DNA of 64,000 nucleotides, taken from Pseudomonas denitrificans (nom. rej.) (lineage in GTDB: Bacteria; Pseudomonadota; Gammaproteobacteria; Pseudomonadales; Pseudomonadaceae). Where the stretch lies: NCBI RefSeq assembly GCF_008807415.1, contig NZ_CP043626.1, positions 2,914,001 through 2,978,000 on the forward strand. Reading direction: 5' to 3'. Both the position numbers and the translations under genes were made by a program. Under the pieces are notes generated by a model. The model saw only the letters and a list, made by a program, of their open reading frames with translations. It searched no databases and had not been told where the DNA came from. Positions 8,906-17,518 of the stretch are shown here, piece by piece. Within the stretch, counting starts at the first letter, position 1; the number at the start of each line of letters is the position of its first letter.

Positions 8906-9047
8906 GGTGCGTCCTTATGGAAGCTCGAGTGGGAGCGAAGGGTTGCGTAGGAAGTGGGTGACAACCGTGGTTGCTTGGCGACCACTATATCCAGTTTTTC
9001 CGATATCAAAAGCGCAAAATCGCGCTAATAACTATCGAACAAACCGA

Positions 9048-10472
9048 TTACTTCTTGATTGCCGCCACGCTTTCACGTGGCTCGAGGCCATCACGTTCGC
9101 GCTGATATGCAAGATAGTACTTGTTGACGCTGCTGACGTAGTTCACCACGCCCATGCCCAGTTGCTCGGCCGCCACGCGCTCGACCTGGAAGAACCACTG
9201 GTTGGGGTTCAGGCCCTGGCGCTTGGCCTCCGCGCGCAGGCTTTGCACCCGCTCGGGACCGGCGTTGTAGGCAGCAAGAACGAAGGCCATGCGGTCACGC
9301 TCATTGATGCGCGGGCTGGAGAAGAAGCGCTTGCGCAGCATCGCCATGTAACGGCTGGCGGCCTGCACATTGCTGTCCTTCTGGTGCACGGTATCCACGC
9401 CCACGGCGCGGGCCGCCGCCGGGGTGATCTGCATCAGCCCGGTAGCGCCGCCAGCGCCGCGCGCGCTGGCATTGAGATTGGATTCCTTGAAGGCCACGGC
9501 GGCCAGCGCCAGCCAGTCGACCTTGTTCTGCTCGGCGTAGCGCTGCAGGGTCGGGCGCACGGCTTCCAGGCGCTTGCGGTCAGGCACGACCAGCGGATTG
9601 CGCACCTGGTAGGCGCGGCGATAAAGGCGCTGGAAGGCCACGTCCTGGTCCGCCGGCGCGCGGTAGTCCTTGAGGAAGCGGTTGACGCTGGCACGCAGCA
9701 TTGGCGCGTCGCGGCGCACGTACCAGGCCATCGGCTCGCTGTTGTCCAGCACCAGATGACGGTCGACGCGCAGCTTGGTGAAGACCTTGCTCCAGCGTTC
9801 GGCGATGGGTTGCTCGACCACGGTGTAGTTGAAGATGCCGGCCTGGACCATCTCCAGCACGTCTTCCACGGCCAGGGAGGAATCGGTCCACTCCAGCACT
9901 AGGGGCGCCATGCGCTTCTGCGCCAGACGCTCGTTGACCTTGCGCACGGCCTCGCCAGCGGCGCTGCCGGCCGGCAGGGTGATGGTGCGCCCGGCGAGCT
10001 GCTCCAGGCGCACGAACTTGCGGTTGCCCTGCTTGGTCACCAGCACCAACGGCACGTCGGCCTTCCACGGCAGGCTGGGGCTGACGTTCTGGCCGTCGCG
10101 GGCCAGCAGGACTTCCCCGGGCGCGACCAGATCGCCTTCGCCACGCTGCAGCGCGCCGAGCAATTGATCCTTGGCCTTGGGAATGAATTTGATGGTGAGC
10201 GGCTTGCGCCCCGGGGCGCTGTCGTTGAGGTACTGCTCGAAGGCGCGCAGGCGGCGGTACTCGACGCCGATGGGTTCGCCCTTGATTTCGCCGGAGCTGT
10301 TGCGGCTCTGGTTGACCAGAACCCGCAGGGTGCCGCCGGAACGAATGGTGGCCAGGTCGCGGGCGTCGCTGCTTTCCTGCTCCCAGTTTTCCGGCTGGGC
10401 CGTCAGGCGCGCGGCCGCCGGCAGTGGCGTCAGGGCCACGAGGCACAGCAGTAGCAGCAACAGTCGGGTCAT
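9048..10472 (-). CDS. mltF2: MltF-type membrane-bound lytic transglycosylase
   Basis: 474 residues from ATG 10472, preceded by a GGAGAG ribosome site. Signal peptide 1-21 (ends LPAAA). An SBP_bac_3-like domain spans about 45-280 (GTLRVLVNQSRNSSGEIKGE is its first strand). The SLT domain follows with catalytic Glu330 in FKESNLNASARG, then GATGLMQITP and AYNAGPERV. It cleaves peptidoglycan glycan strands with anhydro-MurNAc formation. P. aeruginosa carries two MltF paralogues; the mltF2 name is from recalled gene order and is less certain than the family. Confidence 0.88.
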   Translation of the reverse strand: MTRLLLLLLCLVALTPLPAAARLTAQPENWEQESSDARDLATIRSGGTLRVLVNQSRNSSGEIKGEPIGVEYRRLRAFEQYLNDSAPGRKPLTIKFIPKAKDQLLGALQRGEGDLVAPGEVLLARDGQNVSPSLPWKADVPLVLVTKQGNRKFVRLEQLAGRTITLPAGSAAGEAVRKVNERLAQKRMAPLVLEWTDSSLAVEDVLEMVQAGIFNYTVVEQPIAERWSKVFTKLRVDRHLVLDNSEPMAWYVRRDAPMLRASVNRFLKDYRAPADQDVAFQRLYRRAYQVRNPLVVPDRKRLEAVRPTLQRYAEQNKVDWLALAAVAFKESNLNASARGAGGATGLMQITPAAARAVGVDTVHQKDSNVQAASRYMAMLRKRFFSSPRINERDRMAFVLAAYNAGPERVQSLRAEAKRQGLNPNQWFFQVERVAAEQLGMGVVNYVSSVNKYYLAYQRERDGLEPRESVAAIKK

Positions 10473-10643
10473 CCAGCTCTCCGGGGGCTCGCACTCGGCG
10501 GTGGGCCGATTAGAGTGCGGTTTCGACCGGTAGTTCCCGGCCGCCAAGGGCGCGCAAGACTCTCACAGGAGGGGATAAACACCAACCCGAAACTTCCGAT
10601 AGATCTTCGGAATATTCCTCAACCTGTTGTTTTTGAAGAATTT

Positions 10644-10671
10644 TCGTCAAAAAAGCGGCTTTTGCTATGCT
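10644..10671 (+). promoter_or_regulatory. candidate sigma-70 promoter for tatD
   Basis: -35 TCGTCA (4 of 6) and -10 TATGCT (5 of 6) separated by 16 bases, about 25 bases upstream of the tatD ATG. Weak but the best-placed pair in this 224-base divergent gap. Confidence 0.4.
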
Positions 10672-10696
10672 CCGCTTCCGAACAAAGGGAACAAAA

Positions 10697-11497
10697 ATGC
10701 AACTGATCGACATCGGCGTCAACCTCACCCACCCCAGCTTCGTCCCGGAACGTGAAGCGGTCCTCGCTCGCGCCATCGAGGCCGGCGTCGTGCAGATGGT
10801 GCTGACCGGGACCAGCCTGGACGACAGCGAACAGGCCCTGGAGCTGTGCCGGCAACTGGACGAAGAACAGCGTCTTTACTGCACTGCCGGCGTCCATCCG
10901 CACGAAGCCAGCCACTGGAACAGCGGCAGCGCCAAGGTTCTTCGCGGCCTGCTGGCCGAGGACCGGGTGAAGGCGGTCGGCGAATGCGGACTGGACTTCA
11001 ACCGCGACTTTTCGCCGCGCCCGCAGCAGGAGAAGGCTTTCGAAGAACAACTGGGCCTCGCCGTGGAACTGCAGTTGCCGGTGTTCATCCACGAGCGCGA
11101 TGCGGGCGAGCGCCTGCTGGCGATCCTCAAGGACTTCCGCGACAAGCTGCCGGCCGCCGTGGTGCATTGCTTCACCGGCGAGCGCCGCACGCTTTATTCG
11201 TACCTCGACCTCGACCTGCACATCGGAATCACCGGCTGGATCTGCGACGAACGCCGGGGCACCCACCTGCAGGAACTGGTGCGGGAAATTCCCGAGGGCC
11301 GGCTGATGCTGGAAAGCGACGCACCTTATCTATTGCCGCGCACCCTGCGGCCGAAACCCAGGAATGGCCGCAACCAGCCAGCTTATCTGCCGGAAGTTCT
11401 GGCTTGCGTCGCCGAGCATCGCGGCGAAAGCACCGAAGCGGTCGCGGCCCACACCACGGCCTGCGCGCGAGCGTTTTTCAACCTGCCGGAAATTTGA
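10697..11497 (+). CDS. tatD: TatD family metal-dependent hydrolase / 3'-5' DNase
   Basis: 266 residues. TIM-barrel metallohydrolase with exonuclease activity on single-stranded DNA in E. coli. The opening [11 protein letters not shown], plus STAGVHPH-like [41 protein letters not shown] and SDAPYLLPR, are specific for TatD proper rather than YcfH/YjjV. The DxNxT start replaces the HxH seen in YcfH. A second, YcfH-type paralogue is at 61925-62701. Confidence 0.92.
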   Translation: MQLIDIGVNLTHPSFVPEREAVLARAIEAGVVQMVLTGTSLDDSEQALELCRQLDEEQRLYCTAGVHPHEASHWNSGSAKVLRGLLAEDRVKAVGECGLDFNRDFSPRPQQEKAFEEQLGLAVELQLPVFIHERDAGERLLAILKDFRDKLPAAVVHCFTGERRTLYSYLDLDLHIGITGWICDERRGTHLQELVREIPEGRLMLESDAPYLLPRTLRPKPRNGRNQPAYLPEVLACVAEHRGESTEAVAAHTTACARAFFNLPEI

Positions 11498-11590
11498 ACC
11501 AACTCTCAAGATCGCGGCTCGTCGGCCGATAAGTCGGGGCAGAAGGTGGCTTGATCGGTATCAATGGCCAACCTTCCCCCTTTTCACGAC

Positions 11591-11613
11591 AATAATGGCG
11601 CCTTGCCATTATT
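11591..11613. promoter_or_regulatory. perfect inverted repeat upstream of chemoreceptor gene
   Basis: AATAATGGC / GCCATTATT with a 5-base GCCTT spacer, ending 20 bases before the chemoreceptor ATG. It could be an operator or a hairpin in the leader; no T-run follows, so it is not a terminator. Confidence 0.5.
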
Positions 11614-11633
11614 TGACCGACAAGAAGAGATTT

Positions 11634-13112
11634 ATGGCCGCCTGGATCCGCGATATTTCCCTCAAGTACAAATTCTGGGCCGTCAACGCGGTCGCCTTCG
11701 TCACCACCTTGCTGCTGGTCGTGTTCGCCATGCACCAGGAACTCGACGGGCGCAACCAGCAGGCACGCCAGGGTGCCGAAGCCCAGGCCCAGTTACTGAA
11801 GAACTGGCCGGCAGGCTCGGCACTGCCAACCTCGCCGAACCTCGTCACCTTTGCCAGCGGCAGCGCGCCGCAGATCAGCGGTGTCGACGGTTCCGCCCTC
11901 GCCCGCACCAGCGGCTGGGTTGACCTGAAGGGTGCACAGACCCGCAATGGCGCTCTGGCAGGCGCCTACGTGCAGGACATCGGCAACGGCCAGCGCGTCG
12001 CCGTACTCGCCCCCGGCGCCGATTTCTGGAGCGTCTTCGAGGACCGCGCCCTGCCCTTCGCCGGCGCCGTGCTGGTACTGATGCTGGCCCTGCTGGCCGC
12101 CTCGCAGTTGCTGATCCGATTCATCCTCACCCACCTGCTGACCCTGCGCGACGTGATGCTCCACGTGGAGAAGAGCGGCGACCTGGCCGCCCGTGTGCCG
12201 CTGGAAAGCCGCGACGAAGTCGGCCAGATGGCAACCGCCTTCAACGCCATGCAGGCCGGCTACCAGCGCGTGGTCGGCACCGTCGCCCAGGCCGCCGGAC
12301 GCCTCGACGAAGGCGCGCGCAGCCTCGCCAGCAGCATGGGCCAGGTGCGCCAGGGCATGCTCGGCCAGCAGAGCGAGACCGACCAGGCCGCCACCGCCAT
12401 CAACGAGATGTCCACCACCGTCCATCACATCGCCCAGCACGCCGCCGACACCCGCGACCAGTCGCAGGAAGCCGACCGCCTCGCCGGCAACGGCCAGCAG
12501 GTTGTCGGCCGCGTCGGCCAGTCCATTGCCGGTTTGTCCCAGGGCGTGCAGCAGACCGCCGAGATGATCCAGCAACTGGCCCAGGACAGCCACAAGATCA
12601 GCAGCGTGGTCAGCGTCATCCACGGCATCGCCGAACAGACCAACCTGCTCGCCCTCAATGCCGCCATCGAGGCCGCCCGCGCCGGCGAGATGGGCCGTGG
12701 CTTCGCCGTGGTCGCCGATGAGGTGCGCAACCTCGCCAAGCGCGTACAGGACTCCACCGACGAGATCACCCAGATGATCAACGCGCTGCAGTCCGGCACC
12801 CGCGACGCCGTGGAGTTCATGCAGGAAAGCTCGATCAAGGCCGACGGCTGCGTCGAGGAAGCCCGTGAGGCCGGCGAAGCGCTGGCGGCCATCGCCTCCG
12901 CCGTGGCGCTGATGCGCGAGAGCAACACGCAGATCGCCGTGGCCGCCGAGCAACAGAGCCAGGTAGCCGAGGAAATGACCCGTTCGGTCGTGGGCATCCG
13001 CGACGTCACCGAACACACCGTGCAGCAGACCGTCGATTCGGCCGGCACCAGCCACCAACTGGCGGACCTCGCCGGCGAGCTCAGCCGCGCCATCCGCCAG
13101 CTGCGCCTGTAA
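11634..13112 (+). CDS. methyl-accepting chemotaxis protein
   Basis: 492-residue chemoreceptor. TM1 about 13-33; a short periplasmic region of about 105 residues; TM2 about 140-162; HAMP domain about 163-215 ([19 protein letters not shown]); then a coiled-coil signalling domain. The hairpin tip reads [39 protein letters not shown], the CheA/CheW contact region. The sensor is too small for a dCache domain and gives no ligand. The C-terminus ([10 protein letters not shown]) lacks a CheR-tethering pentapeptide. The open frame upstream of 11634 overlaps tatD and is not coding. Confidence 0.92.
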   Translation: MAAWIRDISLKYKFWAVNAVAFVTTLLLVVFAMHQELDGRNQQARQGAEAQAQLLKNWPAGSALPTSPNLVTFASGSAPQISGVDGSALARTSGWVDLKGAQTRNGALAGAYVQDIGNGQRVAVLAPGADFWSVFEDRALPFAGAVLVLMLALLAASQLLIRFILTHLLTLRDVMLHVEKSGDLAARVPLESRDEVGQMATAFNAMQAGYQRVVGTVAQAAGRLDEGARSLASSMGQVRQGMLGQQSETDQAATAINEMSTTVHHIAQHAADTRDQSQEADRLAGNGQQVVGRVGQSIAGLSQGVQQTAEMIQQLAQDSHKISSVVSVIHGIAEQTNLLALNAAIEAARAGEMGRGFAVVADEVRNLAKRVQDSTDEITQMINALQSGTRDAVEFMQESSIKADGCVEEAREAGEALAAIASAVALMRESNTQIAVAAEQQSQVAEEMTRSVVGIRDVTEHTVQQTVDSAGTSHQLADLAGELSRAIRQLRL

Positions 13113-13182
13113 TCCCTATCGCCCACATAGCCTGCGCCCATTGGCGCGGGCTCCCGGGCAGCACCTAGACTGCTGACATTCC

Positions 13183-13208
13183 GCCCACCTGCGCTCAGGC
13201 GGGCTTTT
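13183..13208 (+). terminator. probable rho-independent terminator after the chemoreceptor gene
   Basis: GCCCACCTG / CAGGCGGGC stem with one mismatch, CGCT loop, then TTTT. It lies 20 bases before the next ATG, so it may instead act as a leader hairpin. Confidence 0.55.
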
Positions 13209-13227
13209 CAGTCTCGGGAGCAGCACC

Positions 13228-13587
13228 ATGGGCAAACGTCACCCCAACCTCCTCGCCTGGCAGTGGCAGGGCTACGCCGCCAACCACCGCAACCCGACCA
13301 ACCTGGCGCTGCACATCATCGCCGTGCCGCTGTTCATCCTCGGCGCCCTGACGCTGCTCAGCGGGCTGTTCAGCCTGAGCCTGTCGGCGATCCTGCTGGG
13401 CGTGATCGGCATGGTCGCCTCCCTGGCCATCCAGGGCCGCGGTCACAAGCTCGAGGAGCAGGCGCCCGAGCCCTTCAGCGACCGCAAGGACGCCGTCGGT
13501 CGGCTGCTGGTCGAGCAATTCGTCACCTTCCCGCGCTTCGTCCTGAGCGGCAAATGGTGGCGCGCCTGGCGAAATCGCAACAGCTGA
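13228..13587 (+). CDS. Mpo1-like (DUF962) membrane protein
   Basis: 119 residues with three hydrophobic helices. It starts with the family pattern WQWQGYAANHRNPTNLALHIIAVPLF, containing the conserved NHxNPxNxxxHxxxVP core that binds iron in the yeast 2-hydroxy-fatty-acid dioxygenase Mpo1. A later GHKLEEQAPEPF motif supplies the second conserved His. Whether the bacterial form has the same activity is not shown; likely an inner-membrane lipid-active or unknown protein. Stands alone. Confidence 0.85.
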   Translation: MGKRHPNLLAWQWQGYAANHRNPTNLALHIIAVPLFILGALTLLSGLFSLSLSAILLGVIGMVASLAIQGRGHKLEEQAPEPFSDRKDAVGRLLVEQFVTFPRFVLSGKWWRAWRNRNS

Positions 13588-13681
13588 GCCGGCCATCACG
13601 GCAGGGCGCGGCATTTCGGCCATTCAAGTCCCTGGCAGGTTCGCCGATATAATCGTCGAGATTTCGTCACGAGCTGTTGAG

Positions 13682-14179
13682 ATGTCGGCTTTTCGTCATT
13701 TTATTGGCACTCTGCTCTGCCTGTTTATTGTCATGCCCGCGCACTCAGCCCCGGATCCGGCGGCCGAGCGCACCGTGCTGACCATCGCAGTGAAGGACCA
13801 GCCGCAGCTCCTGCGCCATTACAGCCTGCGCGACCTCGAAGCGCTGCCGCAGACCGAGCGGCGCTCCATGCTCCCTGATGAATCCCAGGTCTATGGCTGG
13901 CAGGGCGTGCGCCTGAGCACCCTGCTCGCCGGTTTCGACCGTACCGATTCCCAGCGCCTGCGGGTCGAGGCGCTGAACGACTATTCCGCGCTGATTCCGC
14001 TAAGCGACCTCGACGCCTTCGACCCCATCCTCGCCTACCGCCGCGATGGCCAGGCCATCGGCATCGCCGAGCGCGGCCCGCTGTTCGTCATCTACCCGAT
14101 GCTCGATCACCCGGAGTTGCGGACCCAGGTCTACTTCAACCGCACCGTCTGGCAGGTAAGCCGCATTACCCTGGAGTGA
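13682..14179 (+). CDS. secreted molybdopterin-binding-fold protein, partner of the downstream GGDEF protein
   Basis: 165 residues. Signal peptide 1-22 (ends PAHSA). The rest resembles the oxidoreductase molybdopterin-binding (SUOX/YedY) fold in reduced form: HYSLRDLEALPQTE, then YGWQGVRLSTLLAGF, and RGPLFVIYP. The Cys ligand of true YedY enzymes is not seen. A TATAAT -10 element lies at 13648-13653. Its stop overlaps the GTG start of the diguanylate cyclase by 4 bases (GTGA), so the two are translationally coupled. Best guess: periplasmic sensor or binding partner for the cyclase; inferred from context. Confidence 0.8.
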   Translation: MSAFRHFIGTLLCLFIVMPAHSAPDPAAERTVLTIAVKDQPQLLRHYSLRDLEALPQTERRSMLPDESQVYGWQGVRLSTLLAGFDRTDSQRLRVEALNDYSALIPLSDLDAFDPILAYRRDGQAIGIAERGPLFVIYPMLDHPELRTQVYFNRTVWQVSRITLE

Positions 14180-15755
14180 TCGCCGTGCCCCCGCAGCCTC
14201 CCAGGCGGCGCTATCGCCGCCTGACCGTCATCATTCTCAGCGGCCTGATCGCCGCGCTGACCGCCGGCGCCGGTGCGGCGCTGCTGATGGTGCACCAGCA
14301 CGTCCGCCAGCTGGCCCATCCCGACGCCCACAGCGAGCTGTGGCAGGCCTACCAGTTGCGCGCCGAGCTGGAACGCTCGCTGAACACTGCCCGCCAGGTG
14401 CTCGCTGGCAAGAGCGACAGCGATGCCCTGGCAACCCGCATCGAGGTGCTAGCCAGCCTCCTGCCGCCCCTGCGCACCACGCCTGTCTACCGCTACCTGG
14501 TGGAGCCGCGTCCGGAAGTGCAGGCGACGCTGGTGACGATCCAGCAGCTGAGCGACGCCTGGCTCCAGCGTGCCCCTGGGGCCAGCCGGCGGCGGCGAAG
14601 GTGCTGGCCGGCGAGATGCTGCGCGAACTGCCCCCGCTGCTCGAACCCACCCATGAACTGGTGGTGGTCACCAACATCGCCCTGACCAACTACATGGACG
14701 CCGAACGCCTTGATCTGCAGCGCGCCTTCAACCTGCTGGCCTGGGTGCTCTTCGGCCTCGGCCTGTGCAGCGTGCTGCTGGCTCTGCGAGTGATCGCCAA
14801 CTCGCGGCGCAAGCTGCAGCTCACCCAGCGCCTGCACGACCTCAACCAGTCGCTCGAGCAACGCGTCGAACAGCGCACCCAGGAGCTGAGCGAACGCAAG
14901 GCACTGCTGCGCTACATCCTCGACACCAGCCCCAGCGACGTGGCGCTGCTCAGTGACGAAGACTCCCGCGCCCATTACGTCAGCCCGCGCCTGTTGCAGC
15001 GCACCGGCATCCGCCCGCACGAGCCCTTCACCCTGCACCGCCTGTTCGATGACCCGGACGAGGAAGCGCGCTTCCGCCAGTCGCTGGCCGACAATGGCCA
15101 GTTGGACAGCTGGGAAACCCGGCTGGCGGGCAACCCCGCTTACTGGGCGATCGTCTGGGCGCGCAGGATGGAAGTAGAGGGCCGCCCCGCCTCGCTGGTG
15201 TGGAGCTTCGACATCAACCAGCGCAAGGCCATGGAACAGGAGCTGCGCCTGCTGGCCACCACCGACCCGCTGACCGGCCTGCAGAACCGCCACGCCTTCG
15301 TCAAACGCGGCGTCGCCCTGCTCAAGAGCGCGCAGCGCTATGACCGCCAGTGCGCGGCGCTGATGCTGGACATCGACTTCTTCAAGCCGATCAACGACAG
15401 CCACGGCCACGCCTTCGGTGATGCGGTGCTGCAGGCCGTAGCCAAGGAGCTGACGCAAGGGTTGCGCGAAGTCGACCTGCTCGGCCGCCTGGGTGGCGAG
15501 GAGTTCGCCGCGATCCTCCCGGAAACCGACCTGCAGCAGGCGCTGCAAGTCGCCGAACGGGTACGCAACAGCGTGCAGGCGCTGTCCTTCACCAGCGCGG
15601 ACGGCAACCGCGTGCGCCTGACCCTGAGCATCGGCGTGGCCGAGCGACGCGAAGGTGAACTGCGCCTGGAAGACCTGCTGGCCCGCGCCGACCGAGCCCT
15701 GTACCGAGCCAAGGCCGGCGGGCGCAATCGTACGGAGACCGCGCCCGGTCTCTAG
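14176..15755 (+). pseudogene. membrane diguanylate cyclase (PAS-like + GGDEF), one frameshift as read
   Basis: Would make c-di-GMP. GTG start at 14176 (4-base overlap with the upstream gene). Frame 1 runs through an N-terminal TM helix (about 16-38) and a periplasmic region to around 14575; the frame then shifts and continues without a break to 15755 with TM2, a coiled coil, a PAS-like region and the GGDEF domain. Restoring one G in the GGGG run at 14578-14581 gives a continuous 526-residue protein (..APGGQPAAAKVLAGEML..). The active site is GGEEF and the I-site RxxD (REVD) is intact five residues before it, so the repaired enzyme should be active and product-inhibited. Probably a sequencing indel. 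Confidence 0.85.
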
Positions 15756-15766
15756 CTGGAAGGCTT

Positions 15767-16567
15767 CTAGCCGAAGATGGTCACCGTCTGCCGGCCGATT
15801 GCCAGGAGCTGGCCGTCCGCCGACCAGGTCTGCGCGGCGATGTGGCCGTAGCCATCGCGGGCATGTTCGATGGTTGCCAGGTACTGGCACCAGCCATTGG
15901 CCGGCATCGACGGCAGCGGCTGGACGAACTCCACGGTCCAGGTCAGCGAACTGGAGGGCGCCGGCGATTTCAGGTGCGGCAGGTTGGCCGGCGGCCAGGC
16001 GTCGATCAGCGCCAGCAGGTGGCTGATCTCCATCGGTTCGTCGCCCACGTCATCACCACGGAAACGCATCCAGCCACCCATCTCGCGCTCGCGACTGGCC
16101 GAGAACGGCATGTGTCCGACGGCCCAGCGCATGGCGATATTCTGGGTGAAGGCCGGCATGATCTTGCGGATGTAGGGCAGCTCCTGGCAGTCCTCGATAG
16201 CCTTGAACGCCGGCGGCGGCAGGCCCTCCATCTGCACGCTGGATTCGCGCGCCACGCCGAAGCTGCCCTGGGCCAGCAGGACCACCTGGCCGTTCTGCAC
16301 GGCGCGGCAGAACACCTGACTGACCGACTTGCCCTCGCGCAGGACTTCGGCCTCGAAGCTCACCGGCACTTCCACCTCGATGGGGCCGACGAAGGTGATC
16401 GCCAGCGAGCGCACCGGCCGCCCCGCCTCGGCCACCGACGCCATGGCCTCGTAGGCCAGCGCCGCCACCAGGCCGCCAAAACTGGCGCGGCCCTGGGCCC
16501 AGGCGGCGGGAATGACGATGGACAACGGCGCAGTACGCACCGCCCGGAGCATTTCGCTGAAGGACAT
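15767..16567 (-). CDS. acyl-CoA thioesterase family protein (double hotdog, TesB-like)
   Basis: 266 residues from ATG 16567. Hotdog helix GRASFGGLVAALAYEAM at about 26-42 followed by RSLAITFVGPIEVEVP fits the N-terminal thioesterase domain. The C-terminal half (SSSLTWTVEFVQPLP, IGRQTVTIFG) fits the second hotdog. Likely hydrolyses acyl-CoA in the cytoplasm; substrate unknown. Convergent with the cyclase gene (11 bases between stops). The in-frame upstream extension is not needed and lacks family similarity. Confidence 0.82.
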   Translation of the reverse strand: MSFSEMLRAVRTAPLSIVIPAAWAQGRASFGGLVAALAYEAMASVAEAGRPVRSLAITFVGPIEVEVPVSFEAEVLREGKSVSQVFCRAVQNGQVVLLAQGSFGVARESSVQMEGLPPPAFKAIEDCQELPYIRKIMPAFTQNIAMRWAVGHMPFSASREREMGGWMRFRGDDVGDEPMEISHLLALIDAWPPANLPHLKSPAPSSSLTWTVEFVQPLPSMPANGWCQYLATIEHARDGYGHIAAQTWSADGQLLAIGRQTVTIFG

Positions 16568-16679
16568 GATCGGACTTCCCTGAGGCTTCTGGAGAATGGC
16601 AACTGGCTGCGATCTTAGGGGCAGCGGCAGCCCCGGCAAACCATCCAAAGCCTTGTCACTTGCAGGAAATGCCCGGTCA

Positions 16680-17450
16680 TCAATGGCCTCTATGCAGAGC
16701 CTTTTCCAGGGCCTCCAGGCTCTCGTCGGCGAGGCGCTCGGCGAGGTCGTGGCGGGCATTCCAGTGCGGTTGCAGCGGCATAAGGTCCAGCTCGCGCTCG
16801 CTGCGGATCAGCCACTGTTCATAGTCATGCCAGTCGCCCAGGGCCGATTGCGCGTCCTTCAACGGCGCCAGCAGGCGTTGCGGCACGGCGGACTCCTCGG
16901 GATAGGCCTCCAGCGAATAGCGCACCCGCTTGATCAGCAGGCGCAGGCGATGACGGTCGTGGGCCGGGTCTTTCAGGGCGTCGCGCAGCTTCTGCCACTC
17001 CCGGGCCAGGCGCTTTTCCACCTTGCGGTGCAGGCCATTGAGCACGCCGTGGCGCTCGGACGTGCGCCACAGCTGCGGCCAGCCGTCCAGGCGCATCATC
17101 AGGCGCTCCCACTGCGGGCTGGCAAGCAGCGTGGCGTAGCCGGAGATCAACGCCGGCCGGCGCAGCGCGGCGGCACGTTCGTAGCCTTCGGCCTCCAGCA
17201 CCGGCAGCAGCACTTCGAGGTCGCGCAGCGGGCCGCTGAGCCGGCCCATGTCGCCCAGCGCCTGTTCCAGTTCGTCGATACCGGGCATGCCGCGCACCGG
17301 GTGCAGCAGGCTGCGCAACCGGCGCACGGCGATGCGCAGGTCATGCAGCGCTTCCGGGTCGGACGCGGCCTTCAGGCGGGAAGACGCGGAGAACAGCGCA
17401 ACCTCCTGCTCGATCAGATGGCTTACCAGGTAATCGCAGAAGGAGGTCAC
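16680..17450 (-). CDS. CHAD domain protein
   Basis: Conserved histidine alpha-helical domain; family members bind inorganic polyphosphate. About 256 residues. The CHAD signature appears as EALHDLRIAVRRLRSLL near residue 35-50 and HRLRLLIKRVRYSLEAY near 170-186, each with the conserved His and basic residues. No CYTH catalytic domain is fused. The GTG at 17450 is preferred because GGAG lies 7 bases upstream; a GTG at 17462 is the alternative. Possible role: polyphosphate granule association, inferred from family. Confidence 0.85.
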   Translation of the reverse strand: MTSFCDYLVSHLIEQEVALFSASSRLKAASDPEALHDLRIAVRRLRSLLHPVRGMPGIDELEQALGDMGRLSGPLRDLEVLLPVLEAEGYERAAALRRPALISGYATLLASPQWERLMMRLDGWPQLWRTSERHGVLNGLHRKVEKRLAREWQKLRDALKDPAHDRHRLRLLIKRVRYSLEAYPEESAVPQRLLAPLKDAQSALGDWHDYEQWLIRSERELDLMPLQPHWNARHDLAERLADESLEALEKALHRGH

Positions 17451-17518
17451 GGCAGGCTCCACTCAGAGAATGAAATATCAGGTTAGCCCCTGCCGACGCA
17501 GCAACAAGGGGCGCAATG

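Noticed and set aside
11793..13058. 421-residue glycine-rich open frame opposite the chemoreceptor gene
   Set aside because: Mirror of the repetitive coiled coil; looks like a filamentous adhesin only by composition.
14176..14700. Programmed frameshift in the diguanylate cyclase
   Set aside because: No slippery heptamer followed by a pseudoknot seen; a simple missing G at GGGG explains it.
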